NCBI GenBank assembly: GCA_030598075.1
Contig: JAUVQP010000053.1
Coordinates: 1-8,973, forward strand
Reading direction: 5' to 3'
Length of the DNA stretch: 8,973 nucleotides
From: Miltoncostaeaceae bacterium
Lineage (GTDB): Bacteria; Actinomycetota; Thermoleophilia; Miltoncostaeales; Miltoncostaeaceae
Shown here: positions 1 to 6,326 of the stretch, in pieces
Position numbering within the stretch: position 1 is the stretch's first letter
How the letters are laid out: each line of letters opens with the position of its first letter
Translations under genes and position numbers: made by a program
Notes under the pieces: model-generated
Told to the model about the DNA's origin: nothing
What the model saw: only the letters and a program-made list of their open reading frames with translations
The model's database searches: none

Positions 1-58
1 CCGAGCCGTTCGACGCGCATCCCGCGGCGACGAGCGCCAGAGCGCCGGCCGTCGCCAT
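1..58 (-). CDS. Start of a possible lipoprotein gene (cut by the window edge)
   Basis: Only the first 19 codons lie in the window, reading MATAGALALVAAGCASNGS. This looks like a very short signal peptide ending in a lipobox-like AAGC, with the lipidated Cys at residue 14. The ATG at 56-58 starts 7 bases after the Wzz-like stop and has AGGG five bases upstream, so it is placed as the next gene of the same operon. Two points lower confidence. There is no basic residue before the hydrophobic stretch, and position -3 of the lipobox is Ala rather than Leu. The frame stays open upstream as LAPARARAAM, which would supply arginines but has no ATG, GTG or TTG near. The function cannot be read from this fragment; secreted lipoproteins or glycan-processing enzymes would fit the place. 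Confidence 0.5.
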   Translation of the reverse strand, partial: MATAGALALVAAGCASNGS

Positions 59-63
59 GGCCG

Positions 64-67
64 CCCT
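64..67 (-). promoter_or_regulatory. Ribosome binding site AGGG for the partial lipoprotein gene
   Basis: AGGG on the minus strand overlaps the TAG stop of the Wzz-like gene (66-68) and stands five bases before the ATG at 56-58. It supports that start despite the unusual signal peptide, and it suggests that ribosomes ending on the Wzz-like gene could start again here. Confidence 0.4.
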
Positions 68-968
68 AGCTCGGGCTGGGGCGAGCAGCGGGGCTCCCTC
101 GCCAGATGAAGGTGATGACCACGCCCACGAGGAAGCCGATAACGGCTCCGAGCAGCGTCGTTCGCGCGCGACGCGGCGCACTGCCGGACGAGGTGGGGTC
201 CTCGGAGAGCACCACGATGGCCGGTTGCTCGATCTGCTCGGCCTTCGCGATGTTCAGCTCCTGGGAGCCCACGTCCGTCTGGGAGTCCGCAAGCTGCTCC
301 ACGCGGCCGAAGAGAATCGACTGAAGGAGCGGGCGCTGGTCCGGGGACGCCGCGCGGAGCTGACGCTCGGTGTCGGTAATCTGGGCCCGCAGCCGCGCGA
401 CGTCCCGGCGAGAGCGGCGCAGGCGATTCTCGAACGCTTGCAGCGTCTGGGTAAATGGCACCTCCGCCTGCGCGAGGATCGCCTGCGCGTAGGCGTTGGC
501 CCCCTCGCGTGCGACCGCCTTGCTCTCGTCGACGAACGTGATCGTCACGAGCGTCGGCTGGTTCCCCGCCGCTCCGCCCGGAGCCCTCGGCGCCGTCAGC
601 TTGACGCCGCTTCGAACACGTCCCGGCGCCACTCTGAGCTCCTCGGCGACCGACGTTACGAGGAGGTCGCTCTCGAGCACCCGCGGAGCGGTGGTCGGAT
701 TGGTGGCCGGGGTCGACACGGGAACGCCCGAGATGGTCGTTGCCTGGCCCAGGTAGACCTCGGCCGTCGCCGTGTGGCTCGTCGTTGTCGCGAACGTCAG
801 GAGCATGGCGACGACGCCGGCCACAACGGTGGTCGCCAGGATGAGCCAGCGACCGCTCCACAGCACGCGGCCGTAGTCACGTAGGGTGATCTCGCGGTCC
901 ACGGGCCCGGTGATCCTACTGGACGCCCGAAAGAGGGACGAGGCGCGATGTCTCGCCGCCGCCGTCAT
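66..968 (-). CDS. Wzz-type polysaccharide chain-length determinant / co-polymerase
   Basis: A 300-residue protein with the Wzz layout: an N-terminal transmembrane helix (about 40-60, after REITLRDYGRVLWSGRW at 25-41), an extracytoplasmic domain with a predicted coiled coil (about 171-207, rich in Arg, Glu, Gln and Leu), and a second transmembrane helix (about 270-289). The segment before the second helix, EQPAIVVLSEDPTSSGSAP (247-265), is the Pro/Ser-rich stretch typical of the family. No Walker motifs or tyrosine-rich tail follow, so there is no fused BY-kinase. It probably sets the length of the polymer made by the Wzy-like protein. The ATG at 966-968 overlaps the upstream stop (ATGA) and has GGAGG ten bases upstream. 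A GTG at 900-902 would begin at VDREITLRDYG and remove a 22-residue basic leader that has no recognisable domain; I cannot rule it out. Confidence 0.88.
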   Translation of the reverse strand: MTAAARHRASSLFRASSRITGPVDREITLRDYGRVLWSGRWLILATTVVAGVVAMLLTFATTTSHTATAEVYLGQATTISGVPVSTPATNPTTAPRVLESDLLVTSVAEELRVAPGRVRSGVKLTAPRAPGGAAGNQPTLVTITFVDESKAVAREGANAYAQAILAQAEVPFTQTLQAFENRLRRSRRDVARLRAQITDTERQLRAASPDQRPLLQSILFGRVEQLADSQTDVGSQELNIAKAEQIEQPAIVVLSEDPTSSGSAPRRARTTLLGAVIGFLVGVVITFIWRGSPAARPSPS

Positions 969-1624
969 TCATCGGACGCCTCCGTGGGCGTGGAGCGATG
1001 GGGAAGGTCGAAGCCGCCGGCCTCACCTCGATAGGCGCCCCTTCGCCCCAGCACCACACCGACGGTCCGCGCGAGGATGACGAGATCGCGAGTCATGGAC
1101 CAGCCGTCGATGTACTCGATGTCGAACCCGATCCTTGAAGACCAGGGGATCGCGTTGCGCCCACGGACTTGCGCGAGCCCCGTCACTCCGGGGCGGGCCA
1201 GAAGGCGGCGGCGCTGACGGGCGTCGTAACGCTCGACCTGCGCCGCGACGGTGGGCCGAGGGCCGACAATGCTCATGTCGCCGCGGATGACGTTGACGAG
1301 CTGGGGGAGCTCGTCGAGCGACGTGGCCCGTAAGATGCGGCCGGCGCGGGTGATTCGCGAGTCCCCGGCTTGGACCCGCAGGCCAGCGCCCATCCCTTCG
1401 GCGCCGATCACCATCGTCCGGAACTTCAGGAGGGCGAAGGGCCGTCCTCCGTATCCGATCCGCGCTTGGCGAAAGATCGCCGGACCCGGTGTGTCGTGGC
1501 GCACCCAGAGCGCGATCGCGATCATGAGTGGCCCCAGGGCGAGCGCGAGCGGCATGGCGATGGCCAGGTCGACCGCTCGTTTCGCGCGTCCGCCAACAGG
1601 CTCGTCGGTCCGGAGGTCAGACAC
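965..1624 (-). CDS. Initiating undecaprenyl-phosphate sugar phosphotransferase (small monotopic type)
   Basis: A 219-residue bacterial sugar transferase (PF02397 type). It starts repeat-unit synthesis by moving a sugar 1-phosphate from a UDP-sugar to undecaprenyl phosphate at the cytoplasmic membrane. It has KRAVDL (15-20), one hydrophobic segment at about 19-41 containing Pro25 (consistent with a re-entrant hairpin), PGPAIFRQARIGYGGRPF (46-63), LLKFRTM (65-71), and TSLDELPQLVNVIRGDMSIV (101-120) with the catalytic Asp104-Glu105 pair. GPRP (121-124), RPGVTGLAQVRGRN (144-157) and DIEYIDGWS (168-176) follow. It lacks the four-helix and CoA-binding-like N-terminal region of WbaP-type enzymes, so it is the minimal PglC-like form. 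The GTG at 1622-1624 gives an 8-base overlap with the upstream stop and has GGTGGAG (1629-1635) four bases upstream. Its stop overlaps the next ATG as ATGA. The sugar used is unknown. Confidence 0.96.
   Translation of the reverse strand: MSDLRTDEPVGGRAKRAVDLAIAMPLALALGPLMIAIALWVRHDTPGPAIFRQARIGYGGRPFALLKFRTMVIGAEGMGAGLRVQAGDSRITRAGRILRATSLDELPQLVNVIRGDMSIVGPRPTVAAQVERYDARQRRRLLARPGVTGLAQVRGRNAIPWSSRIGFDIEYIDGWSMTRDLVILARTVGVVLGRRGAYRGEAGGFDLPHRSTPTEASDE
979..983 (-). promoter_or_regulatory. Ribosome binding site GGAGG for the Wzz-type gene
   Basis: On the minus strand GGAGG lies inside the end of the sugar transferase gene, ten bases before the ATG at 966-968. It is the strongest Shine-Dalgarno match I found at the gene junctions and supports the ATG over the downstream GTG at 900-902, whose only upstream purine run is AGGA at a longer spacing of about eleven bases. 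Confidence 0.6.
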
Positions 1625-2831
1625 AGGACTCCACCGTGGCGACGAAGCGATCGGCGAGCGTGCGGCGGTCGTAGTGGCGTCGCGCATGCGTCGCTCCGCG
1701 CTCGCCCATCTCACGCGCCCCCCGGGGGTCGGCCGCAAGGGACGTGATCGCCTCGGCCAGCGCGGCACCATCCTCCGCCCGCACGGCGAGCCCGCACCCC
1801 GCTCTCTCGACGAGCCTGCTCAGCTCGCCGGTGGGCGCGCACACGATGAGCGGGCGCCCGGCGCCGAGGTAGTCGAAGGTCTTGTTCGGGAGGGCCCCGG
1901 CGAACAGCGGCACGTCTTGGTACGGCAGGAGGCATACGTCGGCGCGCGCCAACCAGCGCGGAACGTCACGCTTGGGAACCGCGTCCGCGAAGCGGACGTT
2001 GTCGAGGCCTCGCCTCGCCGCCTCCTCGACGAGGCCGGGCTTCTGGTCTCCCTCGCCCACCAAGACGATCCGCACCGCGCGTTCGTCGCTGAGCCGGTCG
2101 GCGGCATCCAGCAGCGTCCCCAAGGCGTTGTACGTTCCGTGGGCGCCGACGTACATCGCCACGAAGTCGCCGGGATCGGCCGGCACCTCCGGAGCGGCGG
2201 TGGCGCCTTCGGCCACGTCGAGGTCGAATCCGTTGGTGATCAGCGTAATCCGCGCGGGGTTGACGCCCGCCTCGATCACGCCGTCGCGAATGCCCTCGGT
2301 GAGCGCGATGATGCGATCTGCTCGACCGTAGGCGAAGCGCTCCAGCCGACGCGCGACCGTGAGTGCACGCCCCTCGCGCACCAGGCCCATCGCCAGCGCT
2401 GACTCCGGCCAGAGGTCTCGCACCTCCAGCACGAACCGGGCTCCGCGCAACCGGGCGATGGTTGCAGCGGCCGCGGCGGACGGCAGTGATGGGGAACTCG
2501 CCACGATGACGTCGGGGTGCCCGATGCGCGCGGCGGCGATCGCCGACCACCAGGCAAAGGATCCATAGTTCGCCACGCGTGAGCGAAAGTCGCTGCCGTA
2601 CCCGGGTGTGGCGTACGTCCGCCAGACGACGAGCCCGTCTTCCTCCTCGCGCACGACGCGTCTGCCGCGATACCGCTCGGGCACCGTCCGCTCCTTGTGC
2701 TGGACGTAGGAGGTCACCACCTCGACCTCGTGCCCAGCTCGTGCCAGCGCGCGGGCGTGCTGCCAGTGCCGGACCCCGCCGGGCTGATCGGCGCGGACGA
2801 AGTACTGAGAGACGTAGACGACCCTGCTCAC
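1617..2831 (-). CDS. WbuB-like GT4 family glycosyltransferase
   Basis: A 404-residue GT-B glycosyltransferase resembling the WbuB-like GT4 subgroup, whose characterised members transfer N-acetyl amino sugars (such as L-FucNAc) during O-antigen assembly. The N-terminal domain opens with VVYVSQYFVRADQPGGVRH (4-22), followed by ARAGHEVEVVTS (30-41). VLEVRDLWPES (134-144) is the hallmark of the subgroup. The donor domain shows AMYVGAHGTYNAL (225-237), LVGEGDQKPGL (257-267) and LPNKTFDYLGAGRPLIV (314-330). In the last motif the EX7E pair is not canonical: Asp320 stands where the second Glu would be, as is common in related enzymes. The open frame extends upstream to 3146 as a shadow of the fusion gene. 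The GTG at 2829-2831 is chosen for the GTGA overlap with the previous stop and because it immediately precedes the first beta strand. The 3' end overlaps the next gene by 8 bases. The transferred sugar is not predictable. Confidence 0.95.
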   Translation of the reverse strand: MSRVVYVSQYFVRADQPGGVRHWQHARALARAGHEVEVVTSYVQHKERTVPERYRGRRVVREEEDGLVVWRTYATPGYGSDFRSRVANYGSFAWWSAIAAARIGHPDVIVASSPSLPSAAAAATIARLRGARFVLEVRDLWPESALAMGLVREGRALTVARRLERFAYGRADRIIALTEGIRDGVIEAGVNPARITLITNGFDLDVAEGATAAPEVPADPGDFVAMYVGAHGTYNALGTLLDAADRLSDERAVRIVLVGEGDQKPGLVEEAARRGLDNVRFADAVPKRDVPRWLARADVCLLPYQDVPLFAGALPNKTFDYLGAGRPLIVCAPTGELSRLVERAGCGLAVRAEDGAALAEAITSLAADPRGAREMGERGATHARRHYDRRTLADRFVATVESCV

Positions 2832-5188
2832 GGCACCAGGCGGCTGTAGAGATCGGTGAGCCGCGCGGCCTCCGCTTCGAAGGTCAGCCCGTCGCGCTCG
2901 ATGACGCGCCGTCCTGCCGCGCCGAGCCGCCGAGCCTCCGCGGGATCCGACAGCAACCGATCGAGCGCTCGCGCGTGGGCTTCCGCATCGCCCGGCTCGA
3001 CCAGCAGGCCGCATCCGGCACGCCGGACGACGGCCCCCATGGTCCCCAGGTCGCTGGCCACGACCGGACGCCCGGAGGCCATGGCTTCTATGAGCTTCGT
3101 CGGCACCGCGCGATCGTAGTTGCCGTGACGCTGCAGGGGGACCCATGCGACGCGGGCGGCGGCGAGAAGGCTCGCGACCTCCGAATGGTCGACGCGCCCC
3201 ACCGCCGAAGCGCCGGGCGGAAGCTCGCCCGGCTCGCCCGGTCCGGCGAGCACGAGTCGGGCTCCCGGCGTCCTGAGCCGCGCGAACGCGTCTTTCATCA
3301 GAGGCAGCCCGCGCAACGGTCCGAGTCCGCCGACGTAGACGATGAGCGGCTCGTCGCCGGGGGGTTGCGGTGACGGGAAATCTGCGCCCCAGGGAGAGTT
3401 CGCGACGGTGGCGAGCTGCCGCGCTCCGCTCGCCGCGAAGCGAGCGGCCAGGTCCGGGTTGACGGCCACGACTCCATCGAGACGCGACGCGAGCACGCGC
3501 TCGCCCCGCTCGGCGATCTTTGAAACCGGTCCGCGGAGCGGTGCGGGTATCCAGCGTTTCGTGCGGCTCGTCGAGCCCAGGTACTCGTGGACGTCGTAGA
3601 CCACCGCGGCGCCCGTCTTCCGGCGAAGCCAGAGGCCGACCGGGAGCAACTCCGGGTCGTGCAGATGGTAGACGTCGGCGTCAGAGGCCCGCGCGAGCCG
3701 TGCGAGCCGCCATCCGGCGACGACGCGCCGCGCTCGCGGGATGGGGTTGGGAGCCGCGACCGTCCGGGCGCTCGCGCCGGCCTCGGAGAGCGCCCGTGCC
3801 TCTTTGTGGAAGATGCGCACGTCCCGGGGTCGGTGAACGGTCGAGAGGTGAAGTGCGCGCAGGCCCGGCAGGGCCGCGCCCGAGGGCGCTCGCTCCGGGG
3901 AGATGGGCCCGATCGCAGCGCCGGATGCGCCGAGTTTCGCGACGAGATGCCGCCACGCCTCGTCGTAGGCGGGAGCGCGGTCGTCGGCCAAGAAGGTGTT
4001 ATGCCACAGGAGTGCCGCCTCGCCGCCGACCCGTCGCACGACATCGAGTACCTCCCAGGCGCGCTCGACCGCGGCCTCTGCGCCCAAACCGAGGTGCCCG
4101 TGGAGGCTGGTGTCCATGACCGCGAGGGGTACAAGCCGGAGGCGCGCCGGACGTTCCTCCGCGATGATGTACGGGCGAAACGGGCGCGCGATGCCCGCAG
4201 CGAAGCCGGGCGCTTCGCTGAAGCCGAGGCTCGCGTCGTACTCCGCGCCGGCCCGTTCCAGCCACGCCACGGTCTCGTGGTAGCGAAACCGCAGGTAGTG
4301 GAAGCGAACGCCCCGAACCGGGCCGGTTTCCGCGCGGAGGCCCTCCAACTCCGCCGCGAGGGCGTCTGGGTCTTCCGACGAGGCGAAGGCCGCATGGAGG
4401 CCGACCTCTCCTCCCGCGGCTCGCACGGTGCGCGCCATGGCCGCTCGCTCGCGCTCGTAGGTACGTCGCGGCGTCCCGTCCAGGGGATGGGCGTTGCGCC
4501 CGATGAGGAAGACCGTCGCGGCTGTGCCGCGCGTCGCGGTCGTCGCGAGCAGATCGATGAGATTGTTCCAGGGGTCGGGTCCGATCAGCGCTCTGCCAAG
4601 CCCGCCTGGGCCCCGTCGTCGGGCGATGCCCGCGAGCCCCCGGAGCGTCCGCCGCCGCACCCGGTCGATGTCGTGGGTGAGCGGAACGGACCACGATGTG
4701 GGGGGGGCGATGCCGAGAGCCGCGCGCAGAGCGGCGAGGTAGCCCTCCACCACCGGATCGTCCAGCGCGAGGCCCTCGATGTTCGCGAACGCGCTCGCCG
4801 CGAGGGGGAGCCGTCCGAACCGATCGCGCGCGGGCTGGGCGTGCTCATCCCACCGCGCCAGAAGGTAGAAGGCGCTCGCGATCACGTCGCCCGGTATGGC
4901 CGCGTCGGGTTTCGTGGGCGGGAACAGCAGTGTGAGACCCCTCTCTCGGTAGACGGCCCGGCGCGTGGGGAACGCCTCCGTCCCCTCGAAGAACGCCTGC
5001 GCCTCGCGTTGCATGGGTATCCAGGCCCCGCCCGCAGGTCGCCTCTCCGAGTAGGTCAGATCCGCGTCGCCGCTCACCCGAGTCGCCTCCCGGCCGAGCG
5101 CGGTTGCGAGTTCCTCGAGGACCCACCACGCCCGGCGCGCGAAGGACGGCCGGGGCTCGATCATGGCGATGCGAAGCGGCTCAGCCAC
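2828..5188 (-). CDS. Fused DUF7033-type polysaccharide deacetylase and GT4 glycosyltransferase
   Basis: A 786-residue protein joining two enzymes usually encoded separately. Residues 1-160 match the N-terminal domain found on DUF7033-type deacetylases (ASAFYLLARWDEH at 104-116, then RDRFGRLPL). Residues 165-425 are a NodB/CE4-like deacetylase: THDIDR (171-176, metal-binding Asp), GLHAAFAS with His264, the family-typical VRFHYLRFRYHET (294-306), EYDASLGFSEAPGF (316-329) and LLWHNTF (393-399). After a short linker (about 426-440), residues 441-786 are a GT4 enzyme: LSTVHRPRDVRIFHKEA (448-464), YHLHDPELLP (507-516), DVHEYLGS (532-539), GGLGPLRGL (620-628) and PTKLIEAMASGRPVV (696-710, Glu701). 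The linker holds no ATG, GTG or TTG, so the second domain cannot have its own conventional start. No signal peptide or membrane segment is seen, so both activities are probably cytosolic. The GTG at 5186-5188 keeps the first beta strand (PLRIAMIEP) intact; an ATG at 5162-5164 would cut it. Confidence 0.92.
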   Translation of the reverse strand: MAEPLRIAMIEPRPSFARRAWWVLEELATALGREATRVSGDADLTYSERRPAGGAWIPMQREAQAFFEGTEAFPTRRAVYRERGLTLLFPPTKPDAAIPGDVIASAFYLLARWDEHAQPARDRFGRLPLAASAFANIEGLALDDPVVEGYLAALRAALGIAPPTSWSVPLTHDIDRVRRRTLRGLAGIARRRGPGGLGRALIGPDPWNNLIDLLATTATRGTAATVFLIGRNAHPLDGTPRRTYERERAAMARTVRAAGGEVGLHAAFASSEDPDALAAELEGLRAETGPVRGVRFHYLRFRYHETVAWLERAGAEYDASLGFSEAPGFAAGIARPFRPYIIAEERPARLRLVPLAVMDTSLHGHLGLGAEAAVERAWEVLDVVRRVGGEAALLWHNTFLADDRAPAYDEAWRHLVAKLGASGAAIGPISPERAPSGAALPGLRALHLSTVHRPRDVRIFHKEARALSEAGASARTVAAPNPIPRARRVVAGWRLARLARASDADVYHLHDPELLPVGLWLRRKTGAAVVYDVHEYLGSTSRTKRWIPAPLRGPVSKIAERGERVLASRLDGVVAVNPDLAARFAASGARQLATVANSPWGADFPSPQPPGDEPLIVYVGGLGPLRGLPLMKDAFARLRTPGARLVLAGPGEPGELPPGASAVGRVDHSEVASLLAAARVAWVPLQRHGNYDRAVPTKLIEAMASGRPVVASDLGTMGAVVRRAGCGLLVEPGDAEAHARALDRLLSDPAEARRLGAAGRRVIERDGLTFEAEAARLTDLYSRLVP
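4700..4707 (-). repeat. Homopolymer run of eight C in the coding strand
   Basis: Eight consecutive G on the plus strand (C on the coding strand) sit in codons 161-163 (Ala-Pro-Pro) of the deacetylase-glycosyltransferase fusion, between the N-terminal domain and the deacetylase domain. One base gained or lost would end both enzyme activities. It is a possible slippage site, or a place where an assembly error could hide; in this assembly the frame is intact. Confidence 0.75.
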
Positions 5189-6326
5189 GACGTCGGAGGA
5201 AGCGAAGATAGGAGATCGCAGGACGCGGGTCCCGGATGTCGAGCACCCCGTCGACGAGGGGCGGACACAGCGAGTGTGCGAACTGGGACGCGCTCCACTC
5301 TCCGCGCCGCAGCTCGCGGGCGCTGCCGACGAGGTGTTTGGCGAGGAGCGTCCACCGGCGCCCGCTCCGATGGCCGGACACGGGTTGGGGAGGGATGCCG
5401 AGCGCGTCGCGCTGGCAGACATACGGCAGATTGACGCCGCACGCCGTCGCCAATCCGATCCACAGCCACGAGCGCGGGTTGACCTCGATCAGGTAGTCGC
5501 GCCCGTCGCGCGGATCTCGCTTGACCTCGACCTGTGAGATGCCATGAAATCCAAGCTCGTCCAGCAGTCGGTGTCCCCGGTCGGCGAGATCGGGGTCCCA
5601 GCGGGCCTCCGCGGATCTCGCCGTTCCGAAGTTCGCGGGCCATTGGCGGAGTTTGCGTCCCGTGAACGACGCGAGCGGCCGTCCGTCGACGTCGCGGTAG
5701 CTGCCGAGCGTCCACAGCCGCGAGTCGTCCCCCGGGATCACCTCGCAGATCTGTGGGTCGTAGGGGGCGGCGTCTCCGTAGTGCCGGAGCAGCTCCTCCC
5801 GGGTCCGCGCCTGGAAAACCTGAACGCGGAACCTGCGCCGGAAGTCCGGAGCGTCCCGGGGCTTCAGAATGACGGGAAACCGCAGTTGCTTGGCGGCATG
5901 TCGGACGTCGTCCTCGTTCGCGGGCTCCACCGTCTCCGGCACCGGAAACCCGATGTTGCGCGCCGCCGTGTGTTGCTTGCTCTTGTCGAGCACGTCGCGC
6001 ATGACGGGCCACGGGCTCCAGGGCCGGCGAAAGAGCGCGTCGACCTCGGCCTCGCGCGGCCCGATGGCGGAGATCGCCTCATCGTGGGTGGCGAAGAGCA
6101 CGGCGGCCTCCGGAAGATGTCGACCGTGCTCGATGAGGTCGTCGACGAAGCGGTCCGGCTCGGTGAGCGGATCTGCGGCACGCGCGCTCTGCGAATAGCG
6201 AGACCGGAGGCCCAGGGCTCCTGCGTCGTGGTCCACGGCGGTGACGGGCACCCCGGCGCGACCGAGACTGCGAACGATGCCGAGCGCATTGGGTCCCGAG
6301 GCTTGGAGGACGAACGCCGCGCTCAC
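5181..6326 (-). CDS. ATP-grasp carboxylate-amine ligase-like protein
   Basis: A 381-residue ATP-grasp enzyme. This superfamily activates a carboxylate as an acyl phosphate and joins it to an amine or thiol. The N-terminal part (1-110) is a Rossmann-like preATP-grasp domain (VLQASGPNALGIVRSLGRAG; THDEAISAIGP at 80-90). The central ATP-binding part shows DKSKQHTAARNIGFPVPET (114-132), FPVILKPRDA with Lys155 (150-159), and QICEVIPGDD with Glu195. The metal-binding end is QVEVK (265-269) then LIEVNPRSW with Glu281, Asn283 and Arg285. The C-terminal 80 residues are unlike purine-type carboxylases. The GTG at 6324-6326 is chosen over an ATG 17 codons earlier because the latter lies inside the previous gene; GTG gives a GTGA overlap. 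The 3' end overlaps the following gene by 8 bases. Substrates are unknown. In a glycan cluster it may amidate a uronic acid or acylate an amino sugar with an amino acid, but that is inference. Confidence 0.92.
   Translation of the reverse strand: MSAAFVLQASGPNALGIVRSLGRAGVPVTAVDHDAGALGLRSRYSQSARAADPLTEPDRFVDDLIEHGRHLPEAAVLFATHDEAISAIGPREAEVDALFRRPWSPWPVMRDVLDKSKQHTAARNIGFPVPETVEPANEDDVRHAAKQLRFPVILKPRDAPDFRRRFRVQVFQARTREELLRHYGDAAPYDPQICEVIPGDDSRLWTLGSYRDVDGRPLASFTGRKLRQWPANFGTARSAEARWDPDLADRGHRLLDELGFHGISQVEVKRDPRDGRDYLIEVNPRSWLWIGLATACGVNLPYVCQRDALGIPPQPVSGHRSGRRWTLLAKHLVGSARELRRGEWSASQFAHSLCPPLVDGVLDIRDPRPAISYLRFLRRRG

Noticed and set aside
57..884. A 275-codon plus-strand open frame opposite the Wzz-type gene
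   Set aside because: It is Arg-rich with no domain pattern. The opposite strand has a clear membrane-coiled coil-membrane protein with good start signals.
1718..1728. CCCCCCGGGGG run in the WbuB-like gene
   Set aside because: It is explained by Pro/Gly/Arg codons in high-GC DNA. The stem is too short and without a loop, and each homopolymer run is six bases or fewer.
1251..2402. A 383-codon plus-strand open frame across the sugar transferase and WbuB-like genes
   Set aside because: It has low-complexity composition and no family motifs, and it spans the junction of two real minus-strand genes. It is a frame shadow.
3427..3448. Inverted repeat CCGCTCGC / GCGAGCGG with a 6-base loop inside the GT4 domain of the fusion
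   Set aside because: An 8-bp GC-rich stem is expected by chance in DNA of this composition, and no T-run or other sign of function is present.
3587..5434. A 615-codon open frame on the plus strand, opposite the deacetylase-glycosyltransferase fusion
   Set aside because: The translation is rich in Arg, Gly and Pro with no recognisable motif. It lies fully antisense to a well-supported gene; such frames are common in high-GC DNA.
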